From positions 13,392,001 through 13,456,000 of the forward strand of contig OY987243.1 in assembly GCA_963920765.1 (NCBI GenBank): 64,000 nt of DNA. The letters are read 5' to 3'. Positions 22,798 to 33,353 of the stretch are shown here, in pieces. The notes below the pieces were generated by a model. It saw only the letters and a list, made by a program, of their open reading frames with translations. It had not been told where the DNA came from and made no database searches. This DNA is from Ulota crispa. Its lineage: Eukaryota; Streptophyta; Bryopsida; Orthotrichales; Orthotrichaceae. Both the position numbers and the translations under genes were made by a program. Every line of letters starts with the position of its first letter. Within the stretch, counting starts at the first letter, position 1.

Positions 22798-23166
22798 ATA
22801 TTACCTCAAAATCCTAGTGGCTACCACTACACTAAGAAACTAAACTCAAAAAGTGGATGAAACTGCCTCATGTCTCCTTGAGCAAACATATGGTTTGTCA
22901 TTTTTTGGATGACAGTAGCTTATATTAGTAAACTTGTTGGATGAACGTGCACACATCATTCATTCCTTCCATTATTAGCCAATTTTTCCTTACTTGCAAG
23001 CTTTCTAGGGTGCCGGTCGCTCTACAGCTCTATCTTGGCGAAAACATTTAAAAAAGCAGTGGGTCAATGGCAAGGTTTAAATTTTTGGCAAAATTTGACA
23101 AGATTCTTCCACTGCTTTTCATTCCCTCCAAGTTCTCTCCAATATTGAGGGGACAACAAAGAACTA
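22798..23166. other. Spacer, nothing recognised
   Basis: No coding frame, RNA gene or repeat boundary seen. Confidence 0.4.
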
Positions 23167-23602
23167 GGAGTAGTCACAATTGCATTTTCACATTCTCAAT
23201 CTTCACGGAAAATTGCCGTGGCGCTTCTTTTGCGACTCGCGCAAGCGCAGTTCTGGGAAGATTGAGAAAAAAAAAATCTCAACGCCTAGGCTTGAAGAAA
23301 TGGGCTAATTTTTTTTTTTTGCGTGAGAAATTCTTACCATGGTCCGTCTGTTTACCTGCTCGTGAATTGCTTTTCACCCTCGCTTTTTTTTGCTCTTAGG
23401 CGGCCGTATTTGCCTTCCTCTAAGTAAAACATTCTCCATTCTCCATTCTTCATTCTCCGTCACCCACAAAAGGAGTGTCACACCTCCTTTCATGAAGAAT
23501 TGCTCCCATTAGCTCCTACATTCACTCAGCCATTTCTCAATCTTCACTGAAAATTTAGTCTCAGACCAACCGTGACTACCCCTACTCGTCCACCAGAAAT
23601 TT
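23167..23602. repeat. Dispersed ~400-bp repeat, copy B
   Basis: A partner of 11925-12325, with the same ordered landmarks (CATTCTCAATCTTCA, TTACCATGGT, CACCCACAAAAGG, ATTCACTCAGCCAT, GTGACTACCCCTA). The plus-strand 110-codon frame overlapping it is not conserved in copy A. Confidence 0.65.
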
Positions 23603-24091
23603 AAACCCTGGTCAGTGGTCACCGACCGTCGTCCTCGAGAAACGAGATAGTTCACGCCTTCACGCGGTCCCTTCATGCCGACATTTTAACCAGGAGGATC
23701 GATCTCGCACCGTCGTCTCGATTCTCTCGAACTTGAGGCGGATGAGCGTTAAATGTTTGACGATTGATGGTAATAAATTTTTTCCTCTGCCGACAATTCC
23801 GACTGCAACGACGAGTGACTCGTGTGCAGAAAGCGACTCTTGTCAGAGTGACGAAGCTATCTCCATCCATGGATATGGATATCCATGGATACCAGGGTTT
23901 AATTTTGGAAATTGCTAAATCCATCAGACTTTTTGCTAAAGCTACCACATTGCAGCATTAGGAGTTCTTGAAAGAAAAGAAAGGTAAATTTTGCTGGATG
24001 GTCATTTCATGTTAGGGCAAATGTACTCCACTTTTTTTCCTTTTTTTCTTTTCTTTATCCACTAATCTCTATCTTACTTCTTTTTTTGGTC
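23603..24091. other. GC-richer island without a recognised gene
   Basis: From 23603 to about 23900 the sequence has many CG dinucleotides, unlike its surroundings, and contains a palindromic run at 23860-23894 built from CCATGGATAT. Short frames on both strands cover it. It could be a promoter or first exon, or a captured fragment. I could not assign a product. Confidence 0.3.
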
Positions 24092-24404
24092 TAAGGTAGG
24101 AGCACCCATACACGTCAAACTAAGGGTTTTGAACATGATGACTATTAATCAACAACTAGCAAACTATAGGATCCTATTAGGAACTGAAAAAAAATGAGTT
24201 TGCACTTTCAAATGTATTATTTGGATATTGTGAGAATAAGTTGTGAATTTTTAAAGAGCAAATTGCCATTGCACCCATAACCACTTTTAAGATTTCATGT
24301 TCACATGATGTACATCCTTGTCATTACATCATTTCCACATATTTTCTAAGATTTCAGAGGTGATGGTTATGGGGACACTAACGCTTATGGGTGTTCCTAC
24401 CTTA
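24092..24404. mobile_element. MITE with TAAGGTAGGAGCACCC ends, copy 1
   Basis: The left end is TAAGGTAGGAGCACCCATA and the right end CTTATGGGTGTTCCTACCTTA. The interior is shared with 36169-36514 and 62268-62569, including AAGGGTTTTGAACATGATGA, AATGTATTATTTGGATA and TTTCATGTTCACATG. The target duplication is not readable because the flanks differ. Confidence 0.75.
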
Positions 24405-25022
24405 CTGTATGCTTTTTATTTTTTATTTTTCACTTGACTTAATTTCCATACCTTAAAGTATGTATAATCTTAAAATAGTTATGTTTGCCATCATCATTAA
24501 ATAATCATCTAATAAATACAAAATTTATCCTTCTTTTCTTTCAAGAACTCCTATTGAACACAGTGCAATGTGGCAGATTTAGCAATTCCCTAAATTTTTG
24601 TTTTTGTGTTTGTCTAGGTAGAGCGATTCGCACCCAAAATGCAGGCAAGTAAGGAAAGTTTATTTAAAATTGGAACAAATGAATGATTATTTGAAATTCA
24701 TCCAAAAAATTACTAATATAGACTACTTTCATCCAAAATTTGACAAATTGGAATTTTGTACCAAGAAAGATGTGGCTATTTCATAAACTTTTTCATGTGA
24801 ATTTCTTAGTGTAATGATTGTCAACAAGCTTTTGTGGTAAGATTTAGGCAAAAATTTGCCAAAAAATTAAACGCATTGGACACCGTAAACCAATTTCTTC
24901 ATCAGAAATAGTCCCCATTGATGCAAAAGAGCACTTCATCATCTCAAGATCGTGGGACAAATCAGCGGTTTCACCACTTTCAGCAAAATATCGAGCAAAA
25001 ACAAACCTAGGGCGAGAGTGCA
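24405..25022. other. AT-rich spacer
   Basis: Nothing recognised. Confidence 0.4.
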
Positions 25023-25914
25023 TTAACCCCTAAATGCTCAAGGCATCAGATTTTGGTGTCCAAAAAACTTCAAGAAACATTAAAACTCTGTTGAAGGTAC
25101 ATATTTTATTGTTTTTAGGTTTTTTTTGGAAAATTTGTGCGCTGAATTCAAATTGAACTTCCTCCATGTTTTATTCCAATTATTTTTGGTGGAAGGTAAA
25201 CCGCAAGCATAAATTTTGTGTCATGAATAGTGTTGTGAATATTGTCACAAAGCCTATGTGAAGTTGCCACATAGAAATGATGGGCATCAAGTTGAGCAAA
25301 AGGTGAAGATTTCCTAAGTTTGGGCACTCCCTTGGGCAGTAAGGGCCCTTTTATTGGAATTTTAACATTTAACAAAATCTAAACTGAGTACGTTTGGACT
25401 AATTTCAATTGGAATATCTTTGTTATAGGAACTAGGATTCATTCACCCTTGAATTTTCTTTCATTCAAATTTCTTTTTGATCAATAATTGAAGGCTAAAT
25501 AATTTCTTTATATTAGGTGTTTGCACTTTGATAATTGTGTTGCAGGCTCATTTGTGAAACTATGGTCATGGATTTGGAAAGGGGGCCATTAGTTTTGAAG
25601 TAACAACAATAAACACTAAAACATCCTAACTGGCTGCTTCCCAATTTCGTTTCCAAAAGTTGCTATTTTGCATTAGAAGTTTTGGGCGGCTCCAAAAGCA
25701 AAAAATTGTATATTCATCATTGTTTGATCACAAATATCTTAAAAGGCCATTTTGGGTTTTTTGTGGGTTGCGCCATCTAGAAGCCTTGAAGTTCAAGATT
25801 TAATGGTTACCAATTTATTTTGATGTTTAGTAATGATCTTACAAGGACAATTCAAAAACTTTAAAACTACCTTTCCAAAAACAAGGAAAACACCCTTGGG
25901 CATTTAGGGGTTAA
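25023..25914. mobile_element. TTAA-bounded element, ~0.9 kb family, copy 2
   Basis: The ends are TTAACCCCTAAATGCTCAAG and its inverted form (CTTGGGCATTTAGGGGTTAA at the right). An inverted full-length relative of 16665-17566. The right-hand TTAA at 25911-25914 is shared with the next element. Confidence 0.8.
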
Positions 25915-26891
25915 CCCCTCATTGCCTAAGGTCCAAAGAGGCCTAAAGGCATCCTTGCTTTTGAAGTGTTGTAAGTTTGAATGCCAATAGAGTATGGAAA
26001 TCTCAACCGTACAATCTTGTAGTGTGCATGTTGTAGATGATGTGGATAAAATCTAGGGTCATTTGACCACATAGATTGGAAGATTATGATGTTTTAGTGC
26101 TTAAAAAAGATGCTGAAACTTTCCTAAAAACACATTTGGAGGTGAAATATGATATCTAAACCTACTCAAATGAAAAAAAAAAAAAAAAGTAATGTGATTC
26201 AAACCAACATACAGACACATTGGTGAAAGAAAATAACAATCAATATACTTCTTTTGTTTGCAAAATTGTTTTGAAATGTCAAAAATTAGTGAAAAAAGTA
26301 GCAAAAAATCCCATCTATGGCTAAACCTTCCTCTTCTAAAATGCTTCTCATTCACTCATTAGTTCTTGGATTGATATGAAATTTTAATCACAATAACTAC
26401 ACTAGTATGCACAACTTTTCCAATAACAAATGTGGAAAACAAAGTTTCTATGAAGAAGATATAAACCACCAAAGTTCATTGTAACTCAAAAATGTGTGGA
26501 TTTTGAACTTTGAGTTGCTCCCAAACATTCAAGAAAACTTGGATTGACATGAAAGTTTTATCTCAATTTCTAGACTTTAAGGGGGAAAAAAACCAACATA
26601 TTTCATAGAAAAGAAACATTTGATGAAAGAGATACAAGCCCCTAAAATTGCAGCCATCACAATGCATTGTGGTGAAATCAAATTGACCCTGTGAACTTTG
26701 AAGGGTTCTCACAAACTCAATATGTCTTAGATTGATTTGAAAAATTTATCATAGAAACTAGATTAGTATGCTCAACTTTGCCAACAAATTTTATTAAATT
26801 TGGACAACCAATGCAAAAGTTATAGCACTTCAAGTTGGAGTGATGGCCAACTAGAGGACACAAAACGTCCTCTTAGGTGATGAGGGGTTAA
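25911..26891. mobile_element. TTAA-bounded element, 981 bp
   Basis: The left end is TTAACCCCTCATTGCCTAAG; the right end, read inwards, is TTAACCCCTCATCACCTAAG. Inverted ends of about 20 bp with three mismatches. The interior differs from the neighbouring families. No coding frame. Confidence 0.75.
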
Positions 26892-26957
26892 GTGGAGGTC
26901 AAGAAATCATGCTTATCAATTGAGAAAACCATGATTAGTGCGCAATGTAGTAATTCC

Positions 26958-27662
26958 TTAACCCCTAAAGTACCAACTGTCCCTTCAGGGGACAAATGGG
27001 ATTTTTGGCATGCACCTTAGACTAGATTACTTTGTATGATTTTTTGAAAATTTTACGGAAGACGGGGAATTCAAAGATCTACATGGACATTTAGTTTTTT
27101 CTTCATTCCGACATTTGTTGAAGAAGTTATGCATGAATTTTTGAAAAACAAGGGAGGACAAGTAGCCCAAAAACTCAAAAAAAAAAAAAAAATCTGAAAT
27201 TGGTTCTTTAGATTTGTACATATTTGAGAAGCTTTGAATCATTCAATTTTGATTGATGAGTGAGAAGTTTTAGTTTGGGATGGAACTCCAAAACCTCCAT
27301 TTCTTTTGCCCCTTGTAAAATTTGGTGCTTTACTTTTTTGAGCTCTTTGTGTATTTTTTTTTTGATTTTTTTTTTTGCTCATGTTGTAGTAGAATAAGAT
27401 TCCTTGGTCTTCACCATTTGGATCAAAGCAATTCAGATTTCTGAATTTCACATAAATCCTCCAACTTTGCGTAGTGCACATATGCAAATTTCATGGCCTT
27501 ATGGCATTGCAAGATTTTACAAAGTATGATTCACACCTCCAAGAAATTCTCCCACACTTACCTAACTTGGTCTTCTACATGGGAAAAAAAACCTCAACTT
27601 TGCGTTGAGCAAATTTTTTGATATAGGAGCGATCAAAGGCTTCTAGAATTTTTGGGTAGCAA

Positions 27663-27703
<41 letters not shown>

Positions 27704-27914
27704 CACTTCAAATGTCAATGTGTCACGCCTCTACATCTAGAATGAGCTGATTTTTTTCCCACAAGTACCTCCCATAGTCTAGAGCAAGATCTTACAATTG
27801 AATTTATGAAAAAAAAAAAAAAAAAAAAATCCTACCTTTCTACTCATTCCCTTCAAAGTGGCAGTTTTTCACTAACTTTCACAAAGAAAAGGGCTTGGGC
27901 CTTTTGGGGTTGAA
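26958..27914. mobile_element. TTAA-bounded element, ~0.95 kb family, copy 1
   Basis: The left end is TTAACCCCTAAAGTACCAAC and the right end CTTTTGGGGTTGAA (TTAA mutated). It is the inverted relative of 28041-28981. It contains a 38-base poly(T) tract at 27666-27703 and a poly(A) tract near 27809-27829. Confidence 0.65.
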
Positions 27915-28040
27915 TGGCAAAGCTGTAGCTCATAGGGTCCCTAAAAGCGACTCTAGACTAACCTTGAAATTGCTTGGATGTGTTCCTATAATGGCACTTG
28001 AATGACTTGACTATCCCAATCCCAACCCTTCAGAAGCAGT

Positions 28041-28981
28041 TTAACCCCTAAAGACCCAAGCAGTTTTCTCCAGTGAAAGTCATTGTTAACTACCACTTTG
28101 GGGGGAATGAGTTGAAAAGTAGGAAATAAAGTTTGTTTTGCAAATCCAACCATAGGATCTTGCCTTAAACTAGAAGAGGTACTTGTGGGAAAAAATCAGG
28201 TCATTCTATATGGAGAGGAGGGAGATATTTACATCTAAAGTGAAAAAAAAGTATTTTTTTGTGATGTCCAAAACATTTCAGAAGCCTTTGTCCACACTTA
28301 CATGAAAAAAATTACTCTACACAAAGTTGAGGTTTATTTTTTCCATGTAGCAGACCAAGTTAGGTATGTGTGGGAGAATTTTCAAATCAATTGGAACTAT
28401 ACAATACATGGGAGAAAATAGTGGGTAAAAAAAAGTAGAGAATGAGTCAAATCACTAATTTGTTAAGAATTTAATTATTAAAATGAAAAATGAAAATCCC
28501 AACGGTTATGATGTTGTGATAGATAATCTACTTCCTTAGGTTTAGTTTTTTTTCCAAAATGTTAAAAATTGAGGAAAATAAAGGACTTCAAAGTTTATTT
28601 TAGAGTAGGGAATCCATAACTGCACACAAACTAAATCATCTCATAACTTTCATCTCATCAATTGAAGTTGAATGATTCAAAGCTTCTCAAATATGAAAAT
28701 AATCAAAAGAACCAATTTCAGATTTCTATTTTTAGAAATTACACGTTTTAAAGAAGTTTTTGGGCTGCCCGGATTGCCCTCCCTCTCCCAAGCAGCAGAA
28801 ATTCTTATATATCTTCTTTGTCAAATGTCAGAATGACAAAAAAAATAAGATTCCCACGTAGGTCTTGGAATTCCCCACCTTCCATAAAAGTTTAAAAAAA
28901 TCACAAAAACTAAATTAGCTATAGGTACATGCCCGAAATCTCAACTATCTCCCAAGGAAGAGCTAGGCCTTTAGGGGTTAA
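28041..28981. mobile_element. TTAA-bounded element, ~0.95 kb family, copy 2
   Basis: The left end is TTAACCCCTAAAGACCCAAG and the right end GGCCTTTAGGGGTTAA. It matches 26958-27914 in inverted orientation, including CTATAGGTACATGCCC near the right end and the poly(T)-flanked centre. Only ~125 bp separate the two copies. Confidence 0.7.
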
Positions 28982-29764
28982 CAATTAACATGTGGTCAAA
29001 TTTACCTCTGCAAGCATCATTCATTGCTCCACTTTGAATTCAAGAGTGGATAATGATCACTCAAAAATAGGATGCAAAATTGAGTGCCGCTCTGAATGGG
29101 TATGTCTACCTTACCTTTGGTTTTTCAGGCACTTGCAGTTCACAAAGCTTCCAAACCTCCAAATAGCCTTCAGTGGGCCCCTGGAGTCTGGTAAACACTA
29201 AAAACAGGGGTATCGTTTGGTCTAGCGAACAGCTAGTAGAGAGTGCCATTCACCGTAGTGGTTCTCCGTATACAGTCACGGATAGTGGATCCTTCGAATA
29301 AAGGTGTCAGTCTCGGCACAAAAGTAGGGCTACCTGAAAAAAAAAAAAACCTCGGTTTGAGCCTTGAGGGTTAGGAATGTAGCCCCAAATGGCGGAGGAT
29401 TCGTAACGCGGGAAAGCTGAAGCGATCACATCCGTGAGAGGGCGTCCAATCCGGCTGTAACCGACGTAATCAGATCACCAGATTTCTCGTCACACTCACC
29501 CCAACAGCTATGACATATCTGGAGTCCAACGATTTCACGTTATTATAGTTACTCTCGATCTACACAGAGCCAACCTTTGTCGACACTGTCGACACTGTCG
29601 ACACAGAGCCAACTGCTGTCGAAGTCCCGCCTACATTTATTACTACAGTTCCGTCGATGTTGTTACGTTGTACACCGGATTTTATAGCTTGGATTGGGCT
29701 ACATTGAATAGTAAGTGCGGCGGAGGGATCTACTAGATTGGAGAGAGCGGAATTGTGTGCATCG
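28982..29764 (+). promoter_or_regulatory. Upstream region of the lipid-transfer protein gene
   Basis: From about 29200 the sequence becomes richer in GC towards the gene. It includes an 11-bp tandem repeat of CACTGTCGACA (29578-29604). TATTATAG at 29542 and TTTTATAG at 29679 are possible TATA-like sites; neither is decisive. Confidence 0.4.
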
Positions 29765-30394
29765 ATGGCAGCGAGGACGTGCTTTGTGGTGTTGGTGTTG
29801 GTGGTGGTGACAGGACTAGCAGGAGCAGGAGTGAGTGCGCAGCAGCCACCACCGGCCGACTGCAGCTCGGCGTTCACACTGTTGGCGCCGTGCTACAGCT
29901 ACGTCGTGGGAACGGGAACCACGCCGCCGGCGGGCTGCTGCTCAGGCTTGTCGACGTCGTACTCGAACCAGCCGGCATGTCTGTGTTCGGCTATCACGCA
30001 GCTGCGAAGCGGTCCCACGGTGAACATCGACAAGGTGGTCGCGTTGCCGCGGAACTGCAATGTCGCGGTGAACACTGCCACCTGCCCGGCGTTCAACGCG
30101 TCTCCTCCACCGCCGGCCTCGCCTCCTCCGCCCCCACCTTTGTCTCCTCCCGTGTCCCCCCCTGTGAGCGCACCCCCTCCGGTGGTCTCTGCTCCATCAC
30201 CGACAAACTCGTCTACTCCTACGACAGCGCCGACTCCCACGAGCCCGCCATCCACCGGCGGCGGCGGTGGTCCGGGGACGGCACCAGCAGGCGGTCCTGC
30301 TCAGGCGCCAGAATCAAGCACGGCGTCGTTGCTCGTCGTGTCGTGGACGACGATGGGCGTGACTGGCGCAGTATTTTTCTGGAGGTTGTTGTAA
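29765..30394 (+). CDS. GPI-anchored non-specific lipid-transfer protein (LTPG type)
   Basis: Single exon, 209 residues, starting at the first ATG (29765); the upstream in-frame codons have no ATG. Residues 1-25 form a signal peptide ending VSA. The eight-cysteine fold is complete: C33-x9-C43-x14-C58C59-x12-C72-L-C74-x23-C98-x8-C107, the spacing of plant LTPG proteins. Residues 113-195 are Pro/Ser/Thr-rich, with SPPPP-type blocks likely to carry hydroxyproline glycans. A C-terminal hydrophobic stretch follows small residues (ESSTAS) and fits a GPI-attachment signal. The expected location is the outer face of the plasma membrane, binding or moving wax, cutin or other lipids. The gene is very GC-rich compared with its surroundings, which creates long shadow frames. 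Confidence 0.92.
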   Translation: MAARTCFVVLVLVVVTGLAGAGVSAQQPPPADCSSAFTLLAPCYSYVVGTGTTPPAGCCSGLSTSYSNQPACLCSAITQLRSGPTVNIDKVVALPRNCNVAVNTATCPAFNASPPPPASPPPPPPLSPPVSPPVSAPPPVVSAPSPTNSSTPTTAPTPTSPPSTGGGGGPGTAPAGGPAQAPESSTASLLVVSWTTMGVTGAVFFWRLL

Positions 30395-31219
30395 CGGGTC
30401 CGGGTTTAAGGATTTTTTTTTTGGTTAATTGCAGTCAGAGCAAGGTAGCAAAGCAAGGAGGAGGTGATTGTCAAGTCCTTGTGGCTTTGTTAGAAAGTAC
30501 AGTGAGGTTGTTGATGTTGTTTCATTCAATTCTTTAGGAAGGAGTTTACAAGTAGTCTAGTGAAGGCTTCCATCGCCCTTTCTTTGGCTGCGCAAAAGCT
30601 GTAATCAGTAGTCTCTGTAATTCTTAGAATTGAGGTAGACCTGGTTGAGACCTGCCCCTTGTCAATTTTGCCATCAGGTACCTGACTTGTGGTGTCAAAT
30701 AATTCGCAAAGTGAATGTTTTTCTCCTCTCCCAGCTACTAGTACCCTATGTCGGTGCCAACGTGCTTCAAACTCTGGGGTATAAAACTGTGATGGAACCG
30801 GGTTTTTTCATGTTAAAGCTTTAAGTTTGGACGTGCTTTTTTCCACTACCAGACCTCATACCTTTAGAGCATAGTGTCGGGAAGGATGTTACAACTTTGA
30901 GTGATTTGTCGGTGAAGAAACCAAAGCCCTGGAAGTCCGAGTGTTAGGATAGCATCTGGAATGAGGGAATTTAGTGCTTGCAGGCGTCATTGGGACATAC
31001 ATGCAGGCAAGGTGCTTAGAAGTTAGGACCGACACAGGATTTACCTCATTCTGAATGGTTTTTTTTTCTGGCTTTTAAACGCCAGATTCGCAGTAGTTAG
31101 ATTCAATATCCACGAATGCACTGCTGTCCCTTGAAAAATCCACCTCACCTGAGATGTAGCTGCAGTACCAAAAAAAACCCTGATTCTTATAGGACCCATT
31201 AGAACAAAACGCCATATTC
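30395..31219 (+). other. 3' UTR of the LTPG gene and spacer
   Basis: The transcript end probably lies within the first 250 bases, but no clear polyadenylation signal can be chosen. From 31070 to 31190 there is a diverged partial copy of the MITE at 31220-31497 (AAACGCCAGATT, TTAGATTCAATAT). Confidence 0.4.
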
Positions 31220-31497
31220 ATATTCGTTAAATTGAGAAAAAGCGATTCCCAAATTGCACTTCACCTTAAACCCAAAAAGTTACCTTAAACTGTTCAAACG
31301 CCAGATTTGAAGGTATCAAGGTATTAGATTCAATATGAGCCACTAAGATTTTGTCCCTCACAAATTCCTCCTCTCAAGTTAGGGCACGTGTATAAAAAAC
31401 ATGCTGCTTTAACCTAGAGTTTGGTTTAAGGTGATTACCTTAAACCTAGTTTAGTCCCACAATGGGCATTTAGTCCCAAATTAACAACTACAACTAG
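31220..31497. mobile_element. ~270-bp MITE with GTTAAATTGAGAAAAA ends, copy 1
   Basis: Similar along its length to 54040-54284. Shared blocks are ACCCAAAAAGTTAC, GATTTGAAGGTAT, CCACTAAGATTTT, CCTCCTCTCAAGT and the GGTGATxACCT region. The ends are inverted relatives (GTTAAATTGAG and CCCAAATTAAC). Confidence 0.6.
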
Positions 31498-31509
31498 TAT
31501 TTAAAAATA

Positions 31510-31830
31510 GGGAAAATTTCATGGATATCCCTGAAATTTGCTGTTTTTACATAGATTCCCTGATTTTTCAGAAATTACACAAATATCCCTAGTCCTAAAT
31601 TTTCAAGCATTTGTTATATTGTGCATGTTACTTTTTTCTCCCTTGTGTGCAAGCTGTTTCTTTTTTGTTTTATTGCACCGCTTGCTTTAACATTGATCAT
31701 GAAAGAAATAGCATGCATAACAAAACAAACGCCTGAAAATTATGGACCAAGTGTATTTGTGTAATTTCTGAAAGACCAGGGATGTCTATGTAAATATTGC
31801 AAACTTCAGGGGTATCCATGAAATTTTCCC
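31510..31830. mobile_element. Mutator-like MITE, copy 5
   Basis: 321 bp with GGGAAAATTTCATGGATA ends, flanked by the direct repeat TAAAAATA (31502-31509 and 31831-31838). Eight bases are visible; the ninth has diverged. It sits 12 bp after the preceding MITE. Confidence 0.8.
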
Positions 31831-32689
31831 TAAAAATACCTTTGATGTCGATTTCAAACGTGACTTCCACATGGTCCTTATGACATTGCAACGTCATTTC
31901 AAATATTGTTGTAAGATCTTAAACTGCTGCTCTTTTTCAAAACATGCGTTGGGATTCCTGGTGATTTAACAGTGCTCTCGTCCGCATATCTTTTGACCAC
32001 AAAATTTGCAGAAATCAACTGCTGCTGTAATATTCGGTGGTCCTAGTTTCCCGATGACTGTAGAAATTATTTGCACCATCTTCGCCTCCTATCTGCCACT
32101 TTCATGCCGGATTAGGTGGACGTCCTTGTGAGAGACTGCAAGTTTCACGTGTCTTCTTGGGTTGCGTGGCAGGGGTTCACACAATTCTATGATTAGATTG
32201 ACGAGATTGAGATTTGAGTACCATGAGGTAAATACAAGCATGGATTGTGGAGGGTTATACAAATCGTGACTCTGGGAAGAAAATGCTGAATACATGGCGT
32301 TCTGCAAATCCACCATTTTTTTTTGGCTTGTTGCAAATCCACCATTTTTTGGGCTCGTTGTATTTTTGCCATACATCATGCTTTTGTTTATGTGTGACCC
32401 TACTACCAGTTACTGGTACATTTATGAAGTAAACTTAAGTGAACATGACTTCCTTATTGGGCCAAAAATCTCTGTGCACCTAAAGACCCGAGCCCTTTTT
32501 TTGTGAAAGTCACTGAAAACTGCCAGTTTGGGGGGAATGAGTAAGCATTTGGGTATGCTACAACTTGGGTTTGTGTGGACCGCTCTTGCACTGCTCCTAC
32601 AGCATAGGCATTTTCCGGTCCAAGTACTATTCTTACGTATTAGTATATTGCTTGTCGTACCAACGGATTTATACCCCCCACCCCATATC
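31831..32689. other. Spacer with short frames only
   Basis: Minus-strand frames at 32089-32379 and 32422-32718 have no recognised domain. TCCACCATTTTTT occurs twice near 32311 and 32338. Confidence 0.35.
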
Positions 32690-32890
32690 CCTGTGCTCCT
32701 TGATTCTTGTGCCTCCATATCCCTGTACCCTTTATCCTCGTGCCTCTATCCCCGTGCCCCTTTATCCTTGTGCCCCTTTATCCCCGTGTCCTCTATTCCC
32801 ATGTCCTTTATCCCCGTGTCCCCCTATCCCCGTGTCCTCTCATCCCTTGCCCCCTTATCCCTATGGCCCCTTATCCCTGTGTCCTCTTTT
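32690..32890. repeat. Degenerate ~16-bp tandem repeat (TATCCCCGTGCCCCTT type)
   Basis: About a dozen pyrimidine-rich units. They keep all three plus-strand frames open and so yield spurious proline-rich ORFs. Confidence 0.8.
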
Positions 32891-32907
32891 GGCTGAGAGA
32901 AGGTTGT

Positions 32908-32998
32908 GGTGCAATTGCCAATGACAGTGCAACTGCCAATGACAATGCAACTGCCAATGACAATGCAACTGCCAATGACAGTGCAACTGCCAATGACT
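32908..32998. repeat. 18-bp tandem repeat, about five copies
   Basis: The unit GCAACTGCCAATGACAAT (with CAGT in place of CAAT in some copies) is repeated about five times with almost no divergence. Confidence 0.85.
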
Positions 32999-33353
32999 TG
33001 TTAACGTTTAGTGAAACAAATAAAAAAGAGTCATATGCAATTTTACTTTATCCATTTATGCCTTTTCGATCCTAGTCATGCCCAAACATAACTTATGCCC
33101 GACCCTAACTAATTGGACGCTATTATAGGATACGCCCTAACTGATTGACGGCTATTCTTTTATTAACATAGATTCTTGGGGGGTATTAGCTATAACCCAG
33201 TGTGAACGGACCTTTTTCACATGTACAGGATTGCATGAGAACCACGAGCGTCTGGTGATATCAATACCGGCATCCAAACACATGGATAACTGAACCCTCA
33301 CATTAACAGTAAATAGAATGCGAGAAAGAATCATAACAGACCCATGGAGGGGT

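Noticed and set aside
29755..30537. 260-codon frame overlapping the LTPG gene, and a minus-strand one at 29899-30255
   Set aside because: Shadow frames in GC-rich DNA. The LTPG frame has a signal peptide, eight cysteines and a GPI signal.
32089..32379. 96-codon minus-strand frame downstream of COG6
   Set aside because: No recognisable motif, no splice context, and local sequence repeats (TCCACCATTTTTT). Not enough to call a gene.
32528..33075. Overlapping proline-rich frames of ~120 codons in all plus frames
   Set aside because: All three frames are open because of a ~16-bp pyrimidine-rich tandem repeat; this is not evidence of coding.
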